A stretch of DNA of 64,000 bases from NCBI GenBank assembly GCA_016794525.1, contig JAEUJY010000154.1, positions 1 through 64,000 of the forward strand, given 5' to 3'. Positions 26,001-35,165 of this stretch are shown here, piece by piece (the first letter of the stretch is position 1; each line of letters begins with the position of its first letter). The position numbers and the translations under genes are program-made. The stretch is from Myxococcales bacterium. Lineage in GTDB: Bacteria > Myxococcota_A > Polyangia > Haliangiales > Haliangiaceae. The notes beneath the pieces were generated by a model. It was not told where the DNA came from. It saw only the letters and a list, made by a program, of their open reading frames with translations, and ran no database searches.

Positions 26001-26006
26001 AGTCTA
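26001..26006 (-). promoter_or_regulatory. Putative leaderless -10 box (TAGACT)
   Basis: TAGACT ends 8 bases before the ATG of the Uma2-family gene (complement of 25990-25992). No Shine-Dalgarno sequence is present. Confidence 0.5.
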
Positions 26007-26047
26007 GCCCAGGCGGCGCGCCGCGACGACCGGGAACGACCGGGCGA

Positions 26048-26815
26048 TCAGCGCGCGGTCAGGCCGCCGTCGATCGCCAGCTCGGCGCCGGTGACGAACG
26101 CGCCCTCGTCGCTGGCCAGGTACAGGATCGCGGCGGTGACGTCGTCGACGTGACCCAGCCGCCCGAGCGGCGCGGCGCGGCCCAGCTGGGCCTTGGCCGC
26201 GGCCGGATCGCCGAGCGCCGCGGCCATCGCGTCGACCATCGGCGTGTCGATGAACGACGGGTGCAGCGAGTTGCAGCGGATGCGGTAGCCCTGCTTCGCG
26301 CAGTGCAGCGCGACCGACTTGGTCAGCAGGCGGACCGCGCCCTTCGACGCGCAGTAGCCGGCCAGGTCGGGCACGCCGATCAGCCCGGCGACGCTCGACA
26401 GGTTGATGATCGCGCCGCCGTGGGCCTTCATCGCGCCGACCGCGGCGCGGCAACCGAGGAACGTGCCCTCGACGTTGACCCGGTACATCAGCCGGAAGTC
26501 GGCCAGCGTCGTCGACTCGATGTCGCCGTGGCGGCCGATGCCCGCCGAGTTGACCAGCACGTCGAGGCGGCCGTGGCGCGCGACCGCCTCGGCCACCACC
26601 GCGGCCCAGGCCGCCTCGTCGGTCACGTCGAGGGTCGCGGCGGCGTGGGGGGCGCCGAGCGCCGCGGCCACCGCGGCGGCGCCCGGCCCGTCGCGATCGG
26701 TGACGATCACGGTGGCGCCCTCGGCGGCCAGCCGCTGCGCGGCGGCGCGGCCGATGCCCGACGCGCCTCCGGTGATCAGCGCGATCTTGCCCGCGACCCG
26801 GCCGGTGGTGCTCAT
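26048..26815 (-). CDS. Short-chain dehydrogenase/reductase
   Basis: A 255-residue classical SDR. The cofactor motif is ALITGGASGIGRAAAQRLA (TGxxxGxG), followed by NSAGIGRHG (NxAG), catalytic Ser in IINLSSVAGLIG, and YCASKGAVRLL with the Tyr and Lys of YxxxK. The C-terminal YLASDEGAFVTGAELAIDGGL is typical of 3-oxoacyl-ACP reductase-like and alcohol dehydrogenase SDRs. An acidic residue after the second strand (TDRDG) suggests NAD(H) preference. Substrate unknown. The ATG complementary to 26813-26815 has TACAAC 8 bases upstream, near the leaderless pattern. It lies 14 bases after the stop of the upstream gene. Confidence 0.92.
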   Translation of the reverse strand: MSTTGRVAGKIALITGGASGIGRAAAQRLAAEGATVIVTDRDGPGAAAVAAALGAPHAAATLDVTDEAAWAAVVAEAVARHGRLDVLVNSAGIGRHGDIESTTLADFRLMYRVNVEGTFLGCRAAVGAMKAHGGAIINLSSVAGLIGVPDLAGYCASKGAVRLLTKSVALHCAKQGYRIRCNSLHPSFIDTPMVDAMAAALGDPAAAKAQLGRAAPLGRLGHVDDVTAAILYLASDEGAFVTGAELAIDGGLTAR

Positions 26816-26829
26816 GGGCCGCGGTTGTA

Positions 26830-27615
26830 TCACTGCATCGATCGGACGATCGTCTCGAAGTCGGGGCTGTCGAGGGTCGCCGACACGTAGAACACGCCGA
26901 CCAGGTCCTCGGTGGTCGGCTGCCAGATCGACACGCCGATCAGGTACGACTGCCCGAGGATGGTCGCGGTGCCGCGGCAGCGCGCGGCCGGCTCGGTGCG
27001 CCACGCGGTGTCGGCGAAGCAGTCGATCGGCCCGCCGGTGATCGACGACATCGAGCTCAGCGCCTGGGTCATCAGCTGGGCCTGGCGGCGCAGCTCGTCG
27101 AGGTTGACCTTGGCCGCGAACGCGCCCTCGGCGAAGACCCGGAACACCATCACCAGATCGTCGGGGTCCTCGATGCTGCGCCCGCGGAACAGCGCCTCGA
27201 AGCGCATCCACTGGGCGCCCTGGGTGCGGCTCTTGCGCAGGCGGCGATCGCGCTTCCAGCCGGCGCCCGGCAGGTCGACGGTCATGCCGATGAACGAGCG
27301 GTACGGCGACCGCACCGCGGTCACGTTGGGCCGGTTCAGCCGCTGGTAGACGACGGCGGCGACGATGCCGCCGACGGCGATCGCCACCAGCAGCGCGATC
27401 GTCCCGGCGTGGCTGGCGCGCGGCGCTGGGCCGGCGTAGCCGACCAGCGGCGCCTCGGGCAGCGGCCCAGCGGTCGGCGGCGCGCCGGGGAGCGGCGCCA
27501 TCGTCCCCGGCGCCGCCTGCGAATCGGGCCGCGCGCGCCGGTTGTGGCGCGGCACGTCGGCCAGCTCGAGCTCGATCGGCGGTGGCCGCGGGGGCCCGGG
27601 CTCGTCGTCGGTCAC
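26830..27615 (-). CDS. Single-pass membrane protein of unknown function
   Basis: A 261-residue protein. Residues 1-70 are a cytoplasmic, Pro-rich low-complexity region (PGPPRPPPIELELADVP and PLPGAPPTAGPLPEAPL). One transmembrane helix follows (GTIALLVAIAVGGIVAAVVY, about residues 71-90). The 170-residue C-terminal domain begins YRSFIGMTVDLPGAGWKRDR and has no family I recognise; it contains two Cys residues (PIDCFAD and ARCRGT) that could form a disulfide outside the membrane. The GTG start complementary to 27613-27615 overlaps the stop of the Cys-rich lipoprotein gene (GTGA), so the two are probably functional partners. Confidence 0.78.
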   Translation of the reverse strand: MTDDEPGPPRPPPIELELADVPRHNRRARPDSQAAPGTMAPLPGAPPTAGPLPEAPLVGYAGPAPRASHAGTIALLVAIAVGGIVAAVVYQRLNRPNVTAVRSPYRSFIGMTVDLPGAGWKRDRRLRKSRTQGAQWMRFEALFRGRSIEDPDDLVMVFRVFAEGAFAAKVNLDELRRQAQLMTQALSSMSSITGGPIDCFADTAWRTEPAARCRGTATILGQSYLIGVSIWQPTTEDLVGVFYVSATLDSPDFETIVRSMQ

Positions 27616-30600
27616 CGGCACAGCCCGGCGTCGAAGGTGTAGCTGAGCGTGTAGGGCCGGCACTCGAACGCCGGCGACGTGGCGCCGCCCCGGACCCGCA
27701 CGTAGACGGTGTAGCTGTCGGTCTGGCCCGGGCCGCACGCGCCGTCGAGGTACTGGCTGAGCGTCGTCGTCGTGCCGGCGGCGACCTCGAAGCAGTAGCC
27801 CGCGGGCCAGCCGCAGGTGTTGGTGTTCATGCAGAACTCGTAGCTGCCGGCGCCGGGCGGCACGGTCAGGCTCACCGACGCCTGGTAGTCCTCGTCGAAC
27901 GAGATGCCGCCGCAGCCGCAGCTGCCGTCGCTCTCGACCATCGGGATGCCGTAGTAGTCGCCGTCGCCCGCGGCGTAGACGGTCATGCTGGTGTACGTGT
28001 TCGACGCGTCGGAGCCGACCGTGCCCAGCGTGCGCACGCTGCCGCAGTCGGGGTTGGGCTCGTAGGCGTCGCTGAACGCGCCGTCGTCGACGGTGCCGTT
28101 GCAGTTGTCGTCGATGTCGTTGCAGGTCTCGGCGGTCGGGTTGCCCGGCGCGCAGGTCAACGGCGCGCCGTTCTGGCACTGGTTGACGGTGCGGATGCAG
28201 GCGCCGACGCCGCAGGTCTGGGTGCCGGGGTTGACGTTGGTGCAGGCGCCGGCGACGGTGCCGGTGCAGGTCGACGCGGTCGGATCCTGGCAGGTGGCGT
28301 CGCACGTCGTCGTCACCGGGCCGGCGGTGGTGGTGGCGCCGCACTCCTGGGCCTGGGTCCGGCACGCCCGGGCGCCGTTGCAGCTGGCCTGGTTGGCCGG
28401 CACGTCGGCCTTGCGCCGGCAGCTGTCGCCCAGCCACGAGTGGTAGTAGCCGACGCACGACACCGCGCCGCACTCGTTGTCGGGATCCTGGCCGCCGGGC
28501 ACCGCGGTGCAGGTGCCGAGCGAGCCCGGCAGGTCGCAGGCCTCGCACGAGCCGGTGCACGCGCTGGTGCAGCAGACGTTGTCGACGCACGACAGCCCGC
28601 CCGCGCACTCGTTGGTCGCGGTGCAGAAGCCGCCGGGGCCGGCGTCGGGGACGCAGGCGCCGCCGGTGCAGTGGGCCGACACGTCACAGCCGGCGTCGGT
28701 GGTGCACGACGACGGGCAGGTCGGTGGCGACTGGGCGGTGCCGCTGGTGCACACCACCGCCGGGTACGGGCCGCAGGCGTTGGCCTCGATCGTCGCGCAG
28801 CCGCTGTCGTCGTCGCGGGTCGCGGTCGTGCACTGCTTGGTCGCCGAGCAGACGCCGTCGACCCGCGTGCCCTGGCAGGTGCCGGGGGTGTTGCAGGTCG
28901 GCGCCTGGTTGTACGCGCCGCAGTCGTTGTCGGCGGCGCAGCAGTCGCCGCCGGCGCAGCAGAAGCCGTTGCCGCAGTACCCGCTCTGGCACTCGCCGGC
29001 GTCGTCGCACGCGCCGCCGCTGGGCAGATCGGGCACGCACTGCCCGCCGGCGTTGCAGAAGGCGTTGGCGTCACACTCGGCGTCGCTGGTGCACGAGGTG
29101 GCGCAGGTCGGCGCGGTCTGGGTCGCGCTGCCGGTGCAGAACACCGGCTGGTACGGGCCGCAGTCGCTGGCCTGCACCGAGCCGGTGCACGCGGCGTCGT
29201 CGTCGACGCCGACCGCGGTGCCGCAGATCGACGCCGTGCAGGTGGCCAGGTTGACCTCGCCGTCGCACGCGGTCGGCGAGGTGCAGACCGGGTTGGTGTG
29301 GTAGCTGGCCGGGCAGTCGGTGGCGACGCCGCAGCAGTCGCCGCTGGCGCAGCAGTAGCCGTTGGCGCAGTGGCCGCTCAGGCAGCGGCCGTCGTCGGTG
29401 CCGCAGGCCTGGCCGTCGTCGAGATCGCCGCGGCAGGTGTGGCTGGTCAGATCGCACCAGGCGTTGGCGTCGCACTGGCTGCTCGACGTGCACGAGGTCG
29501 GGCAGCTCGGCGGGGTCTGGTTGGCGGCGCCGGTGCAGCTGATCGGCAGCCAGAAGCCGCAGTCGTTGGCGAGGGTGCTGGCGGCGCAGGCGGTGTCGTC
29601 GGCGACGCCGTTCTGGGTGGTGCACTCGAAGTTGGTGTTGCACACCGCCGCGCCGCGCGTGCCCTGGCAGGTGGCCGGCGTGTCGCACACCGGCTGGAAG
29701 GTCCCGAAGGTCGGGCAGTCCTCGGCCTGCTGACAGCAGTCGCCGTCGCCGCAGCAGTAGCCGTTCTGGCAGTGGCCGCTCTCGCAGTCGGAGGCCTCGT
29801 CGCAGGCCTGGCCGTTGGCCTCGTCGTCGACGCACACCGAGGCGTCGCAGTGGGCGCTGGGGATGCACTTGAGATCGCCCTCGCCGTCGCACGCGGTGGC
29901 GCAGCGATCGCCGTCCTCACCGCCGAGATCGCAGGTGTACAGGCCGCACAGCACCGCGGGCTGGGTCTGGCAGCCGGCGACGCCGGCGCAGGTGTCGCCG
30001 GCGCGCTCGAAGTAGCCCAGCGCGCCCAGCTCGCACATCGCCAGGTCGCAGTCGAGCGGGTTGTCGTCGACGCCGCCGACGCAGTCGTTGTCGTGGCCAT
30101 CGCAGGTCTCGCGGTTGCCCTCGTAGTTCACCGGATCGGCGTCGTCGCAGTCCAGGCCGAGGCAGCCGTCGCCGACGCCGTGGCGATCGTTGTCGGCGTC
30201 GACGCAGCACACGCCGTTGATCGGCATGCACTGGCGGCGGTTGGTCTCGCCGACCGAGGTCACCTGCTGGCAGGCGAAGCCGGTGGCGCACACCGTCGGG
30301 TCGGCGGTGCAGTCGACCGCGCAGAACTTGCCCGCGGTCAGCTGGACGCACAGATCGCCGTCGTCGCCGCAGTCCTCGTCGGTGGTGCAGGTGTCGCACA
30401 GGTTCGACGGCGCCAGCACGCACACCCGGAGGTCGGTGCCGTCGTGGGAGACGGTGCGGCAGGCGTAGCCGTCGGGGCAGTCGAAGTCGCACAGCCGGGT
30501 GCAGGTGCGGGTGCCGGTGCCGTCGTCCTGGCACACCCGGCTGGCGCAGTCGAGATCGTCGACGCAGGCCTCGCCGAAGCCGGCGCCGGTCGGCCCGTCG

Positions 30601-30722
30601 ATCGGGCCGCCGTCACCACCGACGGCGGCGTCCTCGCCGGTACCGCTCGGGCGCGACGACGCGCACGCAGCGCAGATAGCGAACAGCACGGACAGCGCAC
30701 GGACGTACGGCAAGCGCGGCAT
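27612..30722 (-). CDS. Large Cys-rich secreted lipoprotein with tandem repeats and MopE-like motifs
   Basis: A 1036-residue exported protein with a signal peptide (YVRALSVLFAICAACASSRP) and over 90 Cys residues. Early on lies a MopE-like Asp-rich motif (ETCDGHDNDCVGGVDDN), and another near the C-terminus (ETCNDIDDNCNGTVDDG); both suggest metal, probably calcium, binding. Residues about 290-680 hold at least three tandem units of about 130 residues, each with GHCQNGYCCGDGDCC-like or SGYCGNGFCCAGGDCC cores and TCATSCTSDAECDANAFC-like segments. The last 170 residues are a beta-rich domain. Such proteins are common on myxobacterial surfaces; role unknown. The Met complementary to 30720-30722 begins the signal peptide. 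It follows the DUF2330 gene by 40 bases. Confidence 0.85.
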   Translation of the reverse strand: MPRLPYVRALSVLFAICAACASSRPSGTGEDAAVGGDGGPIDGPTGAGFGEACVDDLDCASRVCQDDGTGTRTCTRLCDFDCPDGYACRTVSHDGTDLRVCVLAPSNLCDTCTTDEDCGDDGDLCVQLTAGKFCAVDCTADPTVCATGFACQQVTSVGETNRRQCMPINGVCCVDADNDRHGVGDGCLGLDCDDADPVNYEGNRETCDGHDNDCVGGVDDNPLDCDLAMCELGALGYFERAGDTCAGVAGCQTQPAVLCGLYTCDLGGEDGDRCATACDGEGDLKCIPSAHCDASVCVDDEANGQACDEASDCESGHCQNGYCCGDGDCCQQAEDCPTFGTFQPVCDTPATCQGTRGAAVCNTNFECTTQNGVADDTACAASTLANDCGFWLPISCTGAANQTPPSCPTSCTSSSQCDANAWCDLTSHTCRGDLDDGQACGTDDGRCLSGHCANGYCCASGDCCGVATDCPASYHTNPVCTSPTACDGEVNLATCTASICGTAVGVDDDAACTGSVQASDCGPYQPVFCTGSATQTAPTCATSCTSDAECDANAFCNAGGQCVPDLPSGGACDDAGECQSGYCGNGFCCAGGDCCAADNDCGAYNQAPTCNTPGTCQGTRVDGVCSATKQCTTATRDDDSGCATIEANACGPYPAVVCTSGTAQSPPTCPSSCTTDAGCDVSAHCTGGACVPDAGPGGFCTATNECAGGLSCVDNVCCTSACTGSCEACDLPGSLGTCTAVPGGQDPDNECGAVSCVGYYHSWLGDSCRRKADVPANQASCNGARACRTQAQECGATTTAGPVTTTCDATCQDPTASTCTGTVAGACTNVNPGTQTCGVGACIRTVNQCQNGAPLTCAPGNPTAETCNDIDDNCNGTVDDGAFSDAYEPNPDCGSVRTLGTVGSDASNTYTSMTVYAAGDGDYYGIPMVESDGSCGCGGISFDEDYQASVSLTVPPGAGSYEFCMNTNTCGWPAGYCFEVAAGTTTTLSQYLDGACGPGQTDSYTVYVRVRGGATSPAFECRPYTLSYTFDAGLCR

Positions 30723-30762
30723 GGATCCCCCAGCACCATGCTCCCGCGCCTGCGACGCCAAT

Positions 30763-32295
30763 TCAAGCGCGGCGAGCGGATCGACGCCGGCGCAAGATCA
30801 GCGCGAGCGTCACCCCGCCCAGCCCCAGCAGCGAGGCCGACGACGCGCCGCCGGCGGCGCAGGCGCAGCCCTGGCCCTTGCGCAGGGGGATCGGCAGCTT
30901 CTGCGGGTCCGACGCCAGCACGCCGATCGACGGCACGTCGGCGGCGACCACCGACGCCAGCTCGAGCTGGCCGCGGGGCGCGAAGGCGGTGTTGCCGGCG
31001 GCGATCGGCTGCGCGATCTGCTGGGCGTTCCCCGGCGGACCGCCCCACCGGCCGCGCACCGGCGCCGCGCACGCCACCGCGCCGGTCCACGGGTGGAGGA
31101 TCACGTAGCGGCCCTGGAAGTTGTTGACGCCGCCGCGGGTCACCGCCGCCGACATCGCGCCGCGCTCGTCGGGGACGCCGCGGCCGCCCTCGAGCGCGTC
31201 GACCGCGCGGAACACCAGGTCGTCGCCGACGTCCTTGCCGTAGCGCGCGTGCAGGCGGGTCAGCGTGAAGCCGTACGGGCTGACGTCCTGGTACTGCGCG
31301 CTGAGCACGTCGGCGCCCAGCGTCGCCAGGTCGTCGCCGTCCAGCGTCGGCCCCGGGCACGGATCGCAGCTGCCGCTGTCCCACGCGTACTCGGTGACCA
31401 CCGCGCCCGGCACCTTGGCGATCGTGTGGTCGAACAGCGCGGCGTAGAACTCGGCGAACCGCTCGCGCACCTCGTCCTTGACCGGCAGGTTGGTCGGGAT
31501 CGTGACGTTGGGGTAGTTGGCGACCTCGTAGCGGGTGTTGTTGGGCGCGAGGATGTTGACGATCAGGTCCTGAGTGCCGCTCGAGTTGGCCAGGCCCAGG
31601 CGGATCGGCAGGCTGAAGTCGGTCGCGTCGTAGGCGACCCGCAGCGGCGACAGGGTCGCCATGCCGTCCTTGAACGTCACCTTCTTCGGATCGACCCTGG
31701 CGATGAAGAACTTGGTGCCGGCCTCGACGTACGGTCGGAGCAGCGGCTCGGCGTCGGCGGGGATCTGGTAGCGGTGATCGACCAGCCAGCGGTTGAGCCC
31801 GGTCGACTCGGTCGCCGACAAGACGACGATGTCGTACTCGGCCACCGCGAACTGCGCCTCGATCGTCACGTGGTAGTCGCCGCCGCCGCCGCTGTCGTCC
31901 TCGTCCTCGGCCGAGTCGGCCATGACCGCCGACGGGTACAGCATGTCCTCCTCGTAGTAGTCGGGGGCGCAGGGGTCGTTCTCCCAGTACTCGACCAGCC
32001 GCGGCGCGCCCAGCGTGTCGATCTTCTCGAACAGCGCGCGGTCCAGCGTCTTGACGTTCTGCTCCTTGACGACGACCGGCACCGGCACCACCAGCGCGAA
32101 CCCCTCGGGCGGGCCCTGGTAGTTGTTCTCCATCGACAGGATCGTCGTCGTGCCGTGGCGCATCAGCACCACCTCGGTGGCGTTGTTGAACATCCGGGCG
32201 CCGGCGCCGCCGACGTAGAACCCGCAGAACGCGGCGGCGGGCTGGGCGGCGGCGGCCGTGAGGGCGGCGGCGAGGATCGCGGTGCGTGCGCGCAT
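30763..32295 (-). CDS. DUF2330 protein with MYXO-CTERM-like anchor
   Basis: A 510-residue exported protein. After a signal peptide (ILAAALTAAAAQPAAA) comes the DUF2330 opening FCGFYVGGAGARMFNNATEV and NNYQGPPEGFALVVPVPVV. The C-terminus has Gly/Cys (KGQGCACAAGG), a hydrophobic segment (ASLLGLGGVTLALIL) and an Arg cluster (RRRRSARRA), matching the MYXO-CTERM sorting pattern for proteins processed to the myxobacterial cell surface. Function of DUF2330 is unknown. The ATG complementary to 32293-32295 is preferred over an ATG 9 bases upstream because it starts the signal peptide directly. A TTAGAT box lies 31 bases upstream, so this gene probably has a short leader. Confidence 0.85.
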   Translation of the reverse strand: MRARTAILAAALTAAAAQPAAAFCGFYVGGAGARMFNNATEVVLMRHGTTTILSMENNYQGPPEGFALVVPVPVVVKEQNVKTLDRALFEKIDTLGAPRLVEYWENDPCAPDYYEEDMLYPSAVMADSAEDEDDSGGGGDYHVTIEAQFAVAEYDIVVLSATESTGLNRWLVDHRYQIPADAEPLLRPYVEAGTKFFIARVDPKKVTFKDGMATLSPLRVAYDATDFSLPIRLGLANSSGTQDLIVNILAPNNTRYEVANYPNVTIPTNLPVKDEVRERFAEFYAALFDHTIAKVPGAVVTEYAWDSGSCDPCPGPTLDGDDLATLGADVLSAQYQDVSPYGFTLTRLHARYGKDVGDDLVFRAVDALEGGRGVPDERGAMSAAVTRGGVNNFQGRYVILHPWTGAVACAAPVRGRWGGPPGNAQQIAQPIAAGNTAFAPRGQLELASVVAADVPSIGVLASDPQKLPIPLRKGQGCACAAGGASSASLLGLGGVTLALILRRRRSARRA

Positions 32296-32399
32296 GGGGA
32301 GCACAGACGCGCCGCGCGGGCGGGCGATCTAACGCGCGGCCAAGGATCGGTCGGCGGCGGGTGTCGGTCGCCGGCAGGTGTCGGTCGGCGCCGGGCGCG

Positions 32400-34826
32400 T
32401 CAGAACGCGGCCTCGGCGCCGAGGCTGAGGGTCAGCGTGTGCGCGCCGGGGCCAGCGAGACCGCTGGCGCGGAGCGCGAGGCCGACGCCGTGGCGGCCGA
32501 ACAGCAGGCCGGCGTTCCACGCGGCGGCCCAGCCGTCGCTCCAGCCGAGGCCGACGCCCGCGTCGAGGCGGACCGGCAGCTGGTTGGCGGTGGTGAAGCT
32601 GGCCAGGCCGGCGGCGCCGAACGCCTCGGCGTCGAGCGGCGCGCCGGTGAGGTCGAGGCGCAGGCCGACCGCGTAGAACCGCGGCAGCCGCCAGTAGCGG
32701 CCGATCGACAGCTGCGCGGCCGGGACCCGCTCGTCGAGGCGGACGCCGAGCCCCAGGCTGGCGACCCAGAAGTGGCGCTCGAGCGCGCGGCCCAGCGTGT
32801 CCATCGACTCGGCGCTGCCCATCGCCGCGCGGTACGCGGTCGGGGCCGCGTCCTCGTCCTCGGCGTCGATCGCGGGCGGCGCCGACGCGGCCTCGCCGCC
32901 GCTGCCGCCGCCGTCGCCGCTGAAGTCGCCGTCGACCTGGGTCGCGCCGGTGGCCACCGCCCCACCGGTCGGCGGCGGCGCCGGGCGATCGGTGCGGTTG
33001 TCGCCGACGCCGACGTCGTCGACGTCGAGCTGGCCGCGCAGCTGCTCCTCGCGCACCGCGTCGCGGCGCGTGCCGGCCGGCGCGGGCACCGGCACGGCGA
33101 TCACCGAGCGGACCGGCTCGTCGACGCGGGTGGTCGACGCGATCAGCGCGGTGGTCGGCATGACGATGCCGCGCTCGAGGGCGAGCTGGGTCGCCGCCTC
33201 GCGATCGCCGTGGGCGTACAGGCGCTCGACCCGCAGCGCGGCCCAGGTGGCGGCCAGCCCCGCGGCCGGCGCGCGCTCGAGCTTCGCCCGCAGCTTGCGC
33301 GGGCCGATCGCGATCTCGACCTCGCCCGACGGCACGCCGCCGGGATCGACCGCGACCAGCAGCGCCGCGCCGCCCGACCCGACGCGGCTCGCGCTGCGCT
33401 CGGTGTCGATCACCGCCGGGGTGCGCCAGTCGACGCTGACCGGCAGCGCGCGATCGCTGCCGACGACGGCGGCGACCGCCGCGGCGACGTCGTCGGTCGA
33501 CGCCACCACCGCGGCGCTGGCGCCGGTGCGCGCGGCGATCGCGCCGAGCAGCCAGCGGTTGGGCGCGGCGCCGATGCCGATCGTGTGGACCCGCAGGCCG
33601 GCGGCGGCCGCGCGCTCGATCGCGGCGGCGTCGTCGGCGACCAGGCCGTCGGTGATGAGCACGATCTCGGGCGCCGGATCGCGGGCCACGCGGGCCAGCG
33701 TCTGCGCCAGCGCCCGGGTCAGATCGCCCGAGCCGACCGGCAGGCCGTCGATGATCGCGTGGCTGGCGGCCCGATCGATCGGCGCCGGCCGCGCGGGGGT
33801 CTGGCCCAGCGCCGCGATCGCGGCGGTGTCGCCCGCCGGCAGATCGTCGATCAACCGCCGCGCGACCAGCCGCGCGGTGGCGGCGGCCGCGCCGGCCAGC
33901 GACGGCGAGCGATCGATCAGCACGACCCAGCTGCGGGCGGCGCGCGCCCCTGGTGCCGCGGCCGCGCCGGGCTCGACCAGCACCGCGACGTAGGCGCCGC
34001 CGCCGGCGGGCTCGACGATCGCGCGGACCTGCTCGGCGGCGCGGCTCTGCCAGCGCAGCACGAACTCGCGATCGCCGCGGGCGTCGGCCATCGTCACCGC
34101 AGCGCCCGCGCCGGCCGTCGCCACGCCGACCGGGTGGGTCGGCGACGCGACGGCGGTGGCGTCGTCGAGCGCGACCGTCAGCTTGTACGGCGTCGCGGCC
34201 CCGGCCCCGGTGGGCGGCGCCAGCCGCGACGCGTCGGGCGCGCGATCGGTGTCGACCGCGGTGCCGGCGCCGTGGGTCGGCTTGCCGGTGGCGGCGCCCG
34301 GCACGTAGCGCGGGCCGACCACCAGCGGGTGCACCAGCTCCCAGGTGCCGTCGCGGCGGGTCAGCGCGGCGCGCCAGCGCAGCGTGATGACGACCTCGCC
34401 GCCGGCCGGCACCGGCGCCAGCGACTGGGTGAACACGCCCGGCCGCTCGACCTCGGTGAGCGCCGACGCGCGGCCGGCGCCGACCGCGTCCTGGTACGCC
34501 GCGGCGGCCTCGGCGCGGCGGGCGATGACGCCGCGGACGGTGGCGCCGGCGAAGCTCGCGGTCATCGCCTCGACGGTCGCGCCCGGCGGCAGCGGGAAGA
34601 CGTAGATCGCCTCGACCGCGTCGGCGCGGTCGTTGTGGAACCGCTGGGTGACCGTGCCGTGGGCGACCCCGAGCCGGACGTCGACGTCGACCGTCGACGC
34701 CACCACCGGCATGGGCTGCTGGTTGACGTACAGGCCGGCGCCGGCCGAGGCGGCGTGGGCGCGCCCGACCAGCGCGGCCAGGGCGAGGCACGCGAGGCAC
34801 ACGACGAGCGCGACCGGCCGGCCCAT
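32400..34826 (-). CDS. VIT and von Willebrand factor A domain protein
   Basis: An 808-residue exported protein. A signal peptide (LVCLACLALAALVGRAHA) is followed by a VIT domain, residues about 30-150 (VTQRFHNDRADAVEAIYVFPLPPGATVE). A vWA domain starts near residue 320 with WVVLIDRSPSLAG, whose Asp-x-Ser-x-Ser is the MIDAS metal site. Residues about 530-660 are low complexity (PAPPPTGGAVATGATQ, GDGGGSGGEAA). The last 140 residues are beta-rich, alternate hydrophobic residues and end in Phe (TLTLSLGAEAAF), as in small outer-membrane barrels. VIT/vWA proteins act in adhesion-like or complex-assembly roles; partner unknown. It has a leaderless-type TATGGT box before the ATG. Confidence 0.85.
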   Translation of the reverse strand: MGRPVALVVCLACLALAALVGRAHAASAGAGLYVNQQPMPVVASTVDVDVRLGVAHGTVTQRFHNDRADAVEAIYVFPLPPGATVEAMTASFAGATVRGVIARRAEAAAAYQDAVGAGRASALTEVERPGVFTQSLAPVPAGGEVVITLRWRAALTRRDGTWELVHPLVVGPRYVPGAATGKPTHGAGTAVDTDRAPDASRLAPPTGAGAATPYKLTVALDDATAVASPTHPVGVATAGAGAAVTMADARGDREFVLRWQSRAAEQVRAIVEPAGGGAYVAVLVEPGAAAAPGARAARSWVVLIDRSPSLAGAAAATARLVARRLIDDLPAGDTAAIAALGQTPARPAPIDRAASHAIIDGLPVGSGDLTRALAQTLARVARDPAPEIVLITDGLVADDAAAIERAAAAGLRVHTIGIGAAPNRWLLGAIAARTGASAAVVASTDDVAAAVAAVVGSDRALPVSVDWRTPAVIDTERSASRVGSGGAALLVAVDPGGVPSGEVEIAIGPRKLRAKLERAPAAGLAATWAALRVERLYAHGDREAATQLALERGIVMPTTALIASTTRVDEPVRSVIAVPVPAPAGTRRDAVREEQLRGQLDVDDVGVGDNRTDRPAPPPTGGAVATGATQVDGDFSGDGGGSGGEAASAPPAIDAEDEDAAPTAYRAAMGSAESMDTLGRALERHFWVASLGLGVRLDERVPAAQLSIGRYWRLPRFYAVGLRLDLTGAPLDAEAFGAAGLASFTTANQLPVRLDAGVGLGWSDGWAAAWNAGLLFGRHGVGLALRASGLAGPGAHTLTLSLGAEAAF

Positions 34827-34832
34827 GCAGGG

Positions 34833-34838
34833 ACCATA
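34833..34838 (-). promoter_or_regulatory. Putative leaderless -10 box (TATGGT)
   Basis: TATGGT ends 6 bases before the ATG of the VIT/vWA gene (complement of 34824-34826). No Shine-Dalgarno sequence. The rest of 34839-35021 contains nothing I can name. Confidence 0.5.
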
Positions 34839-35021
34839 TACGCACGCGGCGGTCGGCGGATCTCCAGCCCCGTCGCTTCGCCCCGCGCCCCGCCGTCAAC
34901 CCCGGCGACGGCCGCGTCGTCGGCCGCCCACGCCTCCCGTGTCCGGCGGCCCGCGCCCGGCCGCAACCCCTCGCCACCATTGCGTCGCGCGGCTGGCATC
35001 GGCGGTGCAATCCCCCTCGCC

Positions 35022-35165
35022 ATGCCCCGCCACCACGCTCCCCGCCTCGCCCCTCGCCTCCGCCGCGCGGCCGTCGCGCTGATCGTCACCGCCCTCGTGC
35101 TGCTCGGGCAGCGGGTCGGCCACGACCACCCCCGCGGCGCCGCCTCGATCGCCACCGCGCCATGA
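35022..35165 (+). CDS. Possible 47-residue membrane peptide coupled to mtgA
   Basis: A short frame from the ATG at 35022. A basic start (MPRHHAPRLAPRLRRA) precedes one hydrophobic segment (AVALIVTALVLLGQ) and a His-containing tail (RVGHDHPRG). Its stop overlaps the mtgA start (ATGA at 35162-35165), the same coupling used by proven operons in this window. That arrangement is the main support for it being translated. There is no Shine-Dalgarno sequence or TANNNT box before its ATG. No family recognised. Confidence 0.42.
   Translation: MPRHHAPRLAPRLRRAAVALIVTALVLLGQRVGHDHPRGAASIATAP

Noticed and set aside
27582-31127. 1181-codon open frame opposite the Cys-rich gene
   Set aside because: It is low-complexity Ala/Val/Gly/Arg sequence antisense to clear coding DNA, with no recognisable domain.
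32286-35165. 959-codon plus-strand frame opposite the VIT/vWA gene
   Set aside because: Arg/Ala-rich antisense shadow; only its final 47 codons have a separate case.
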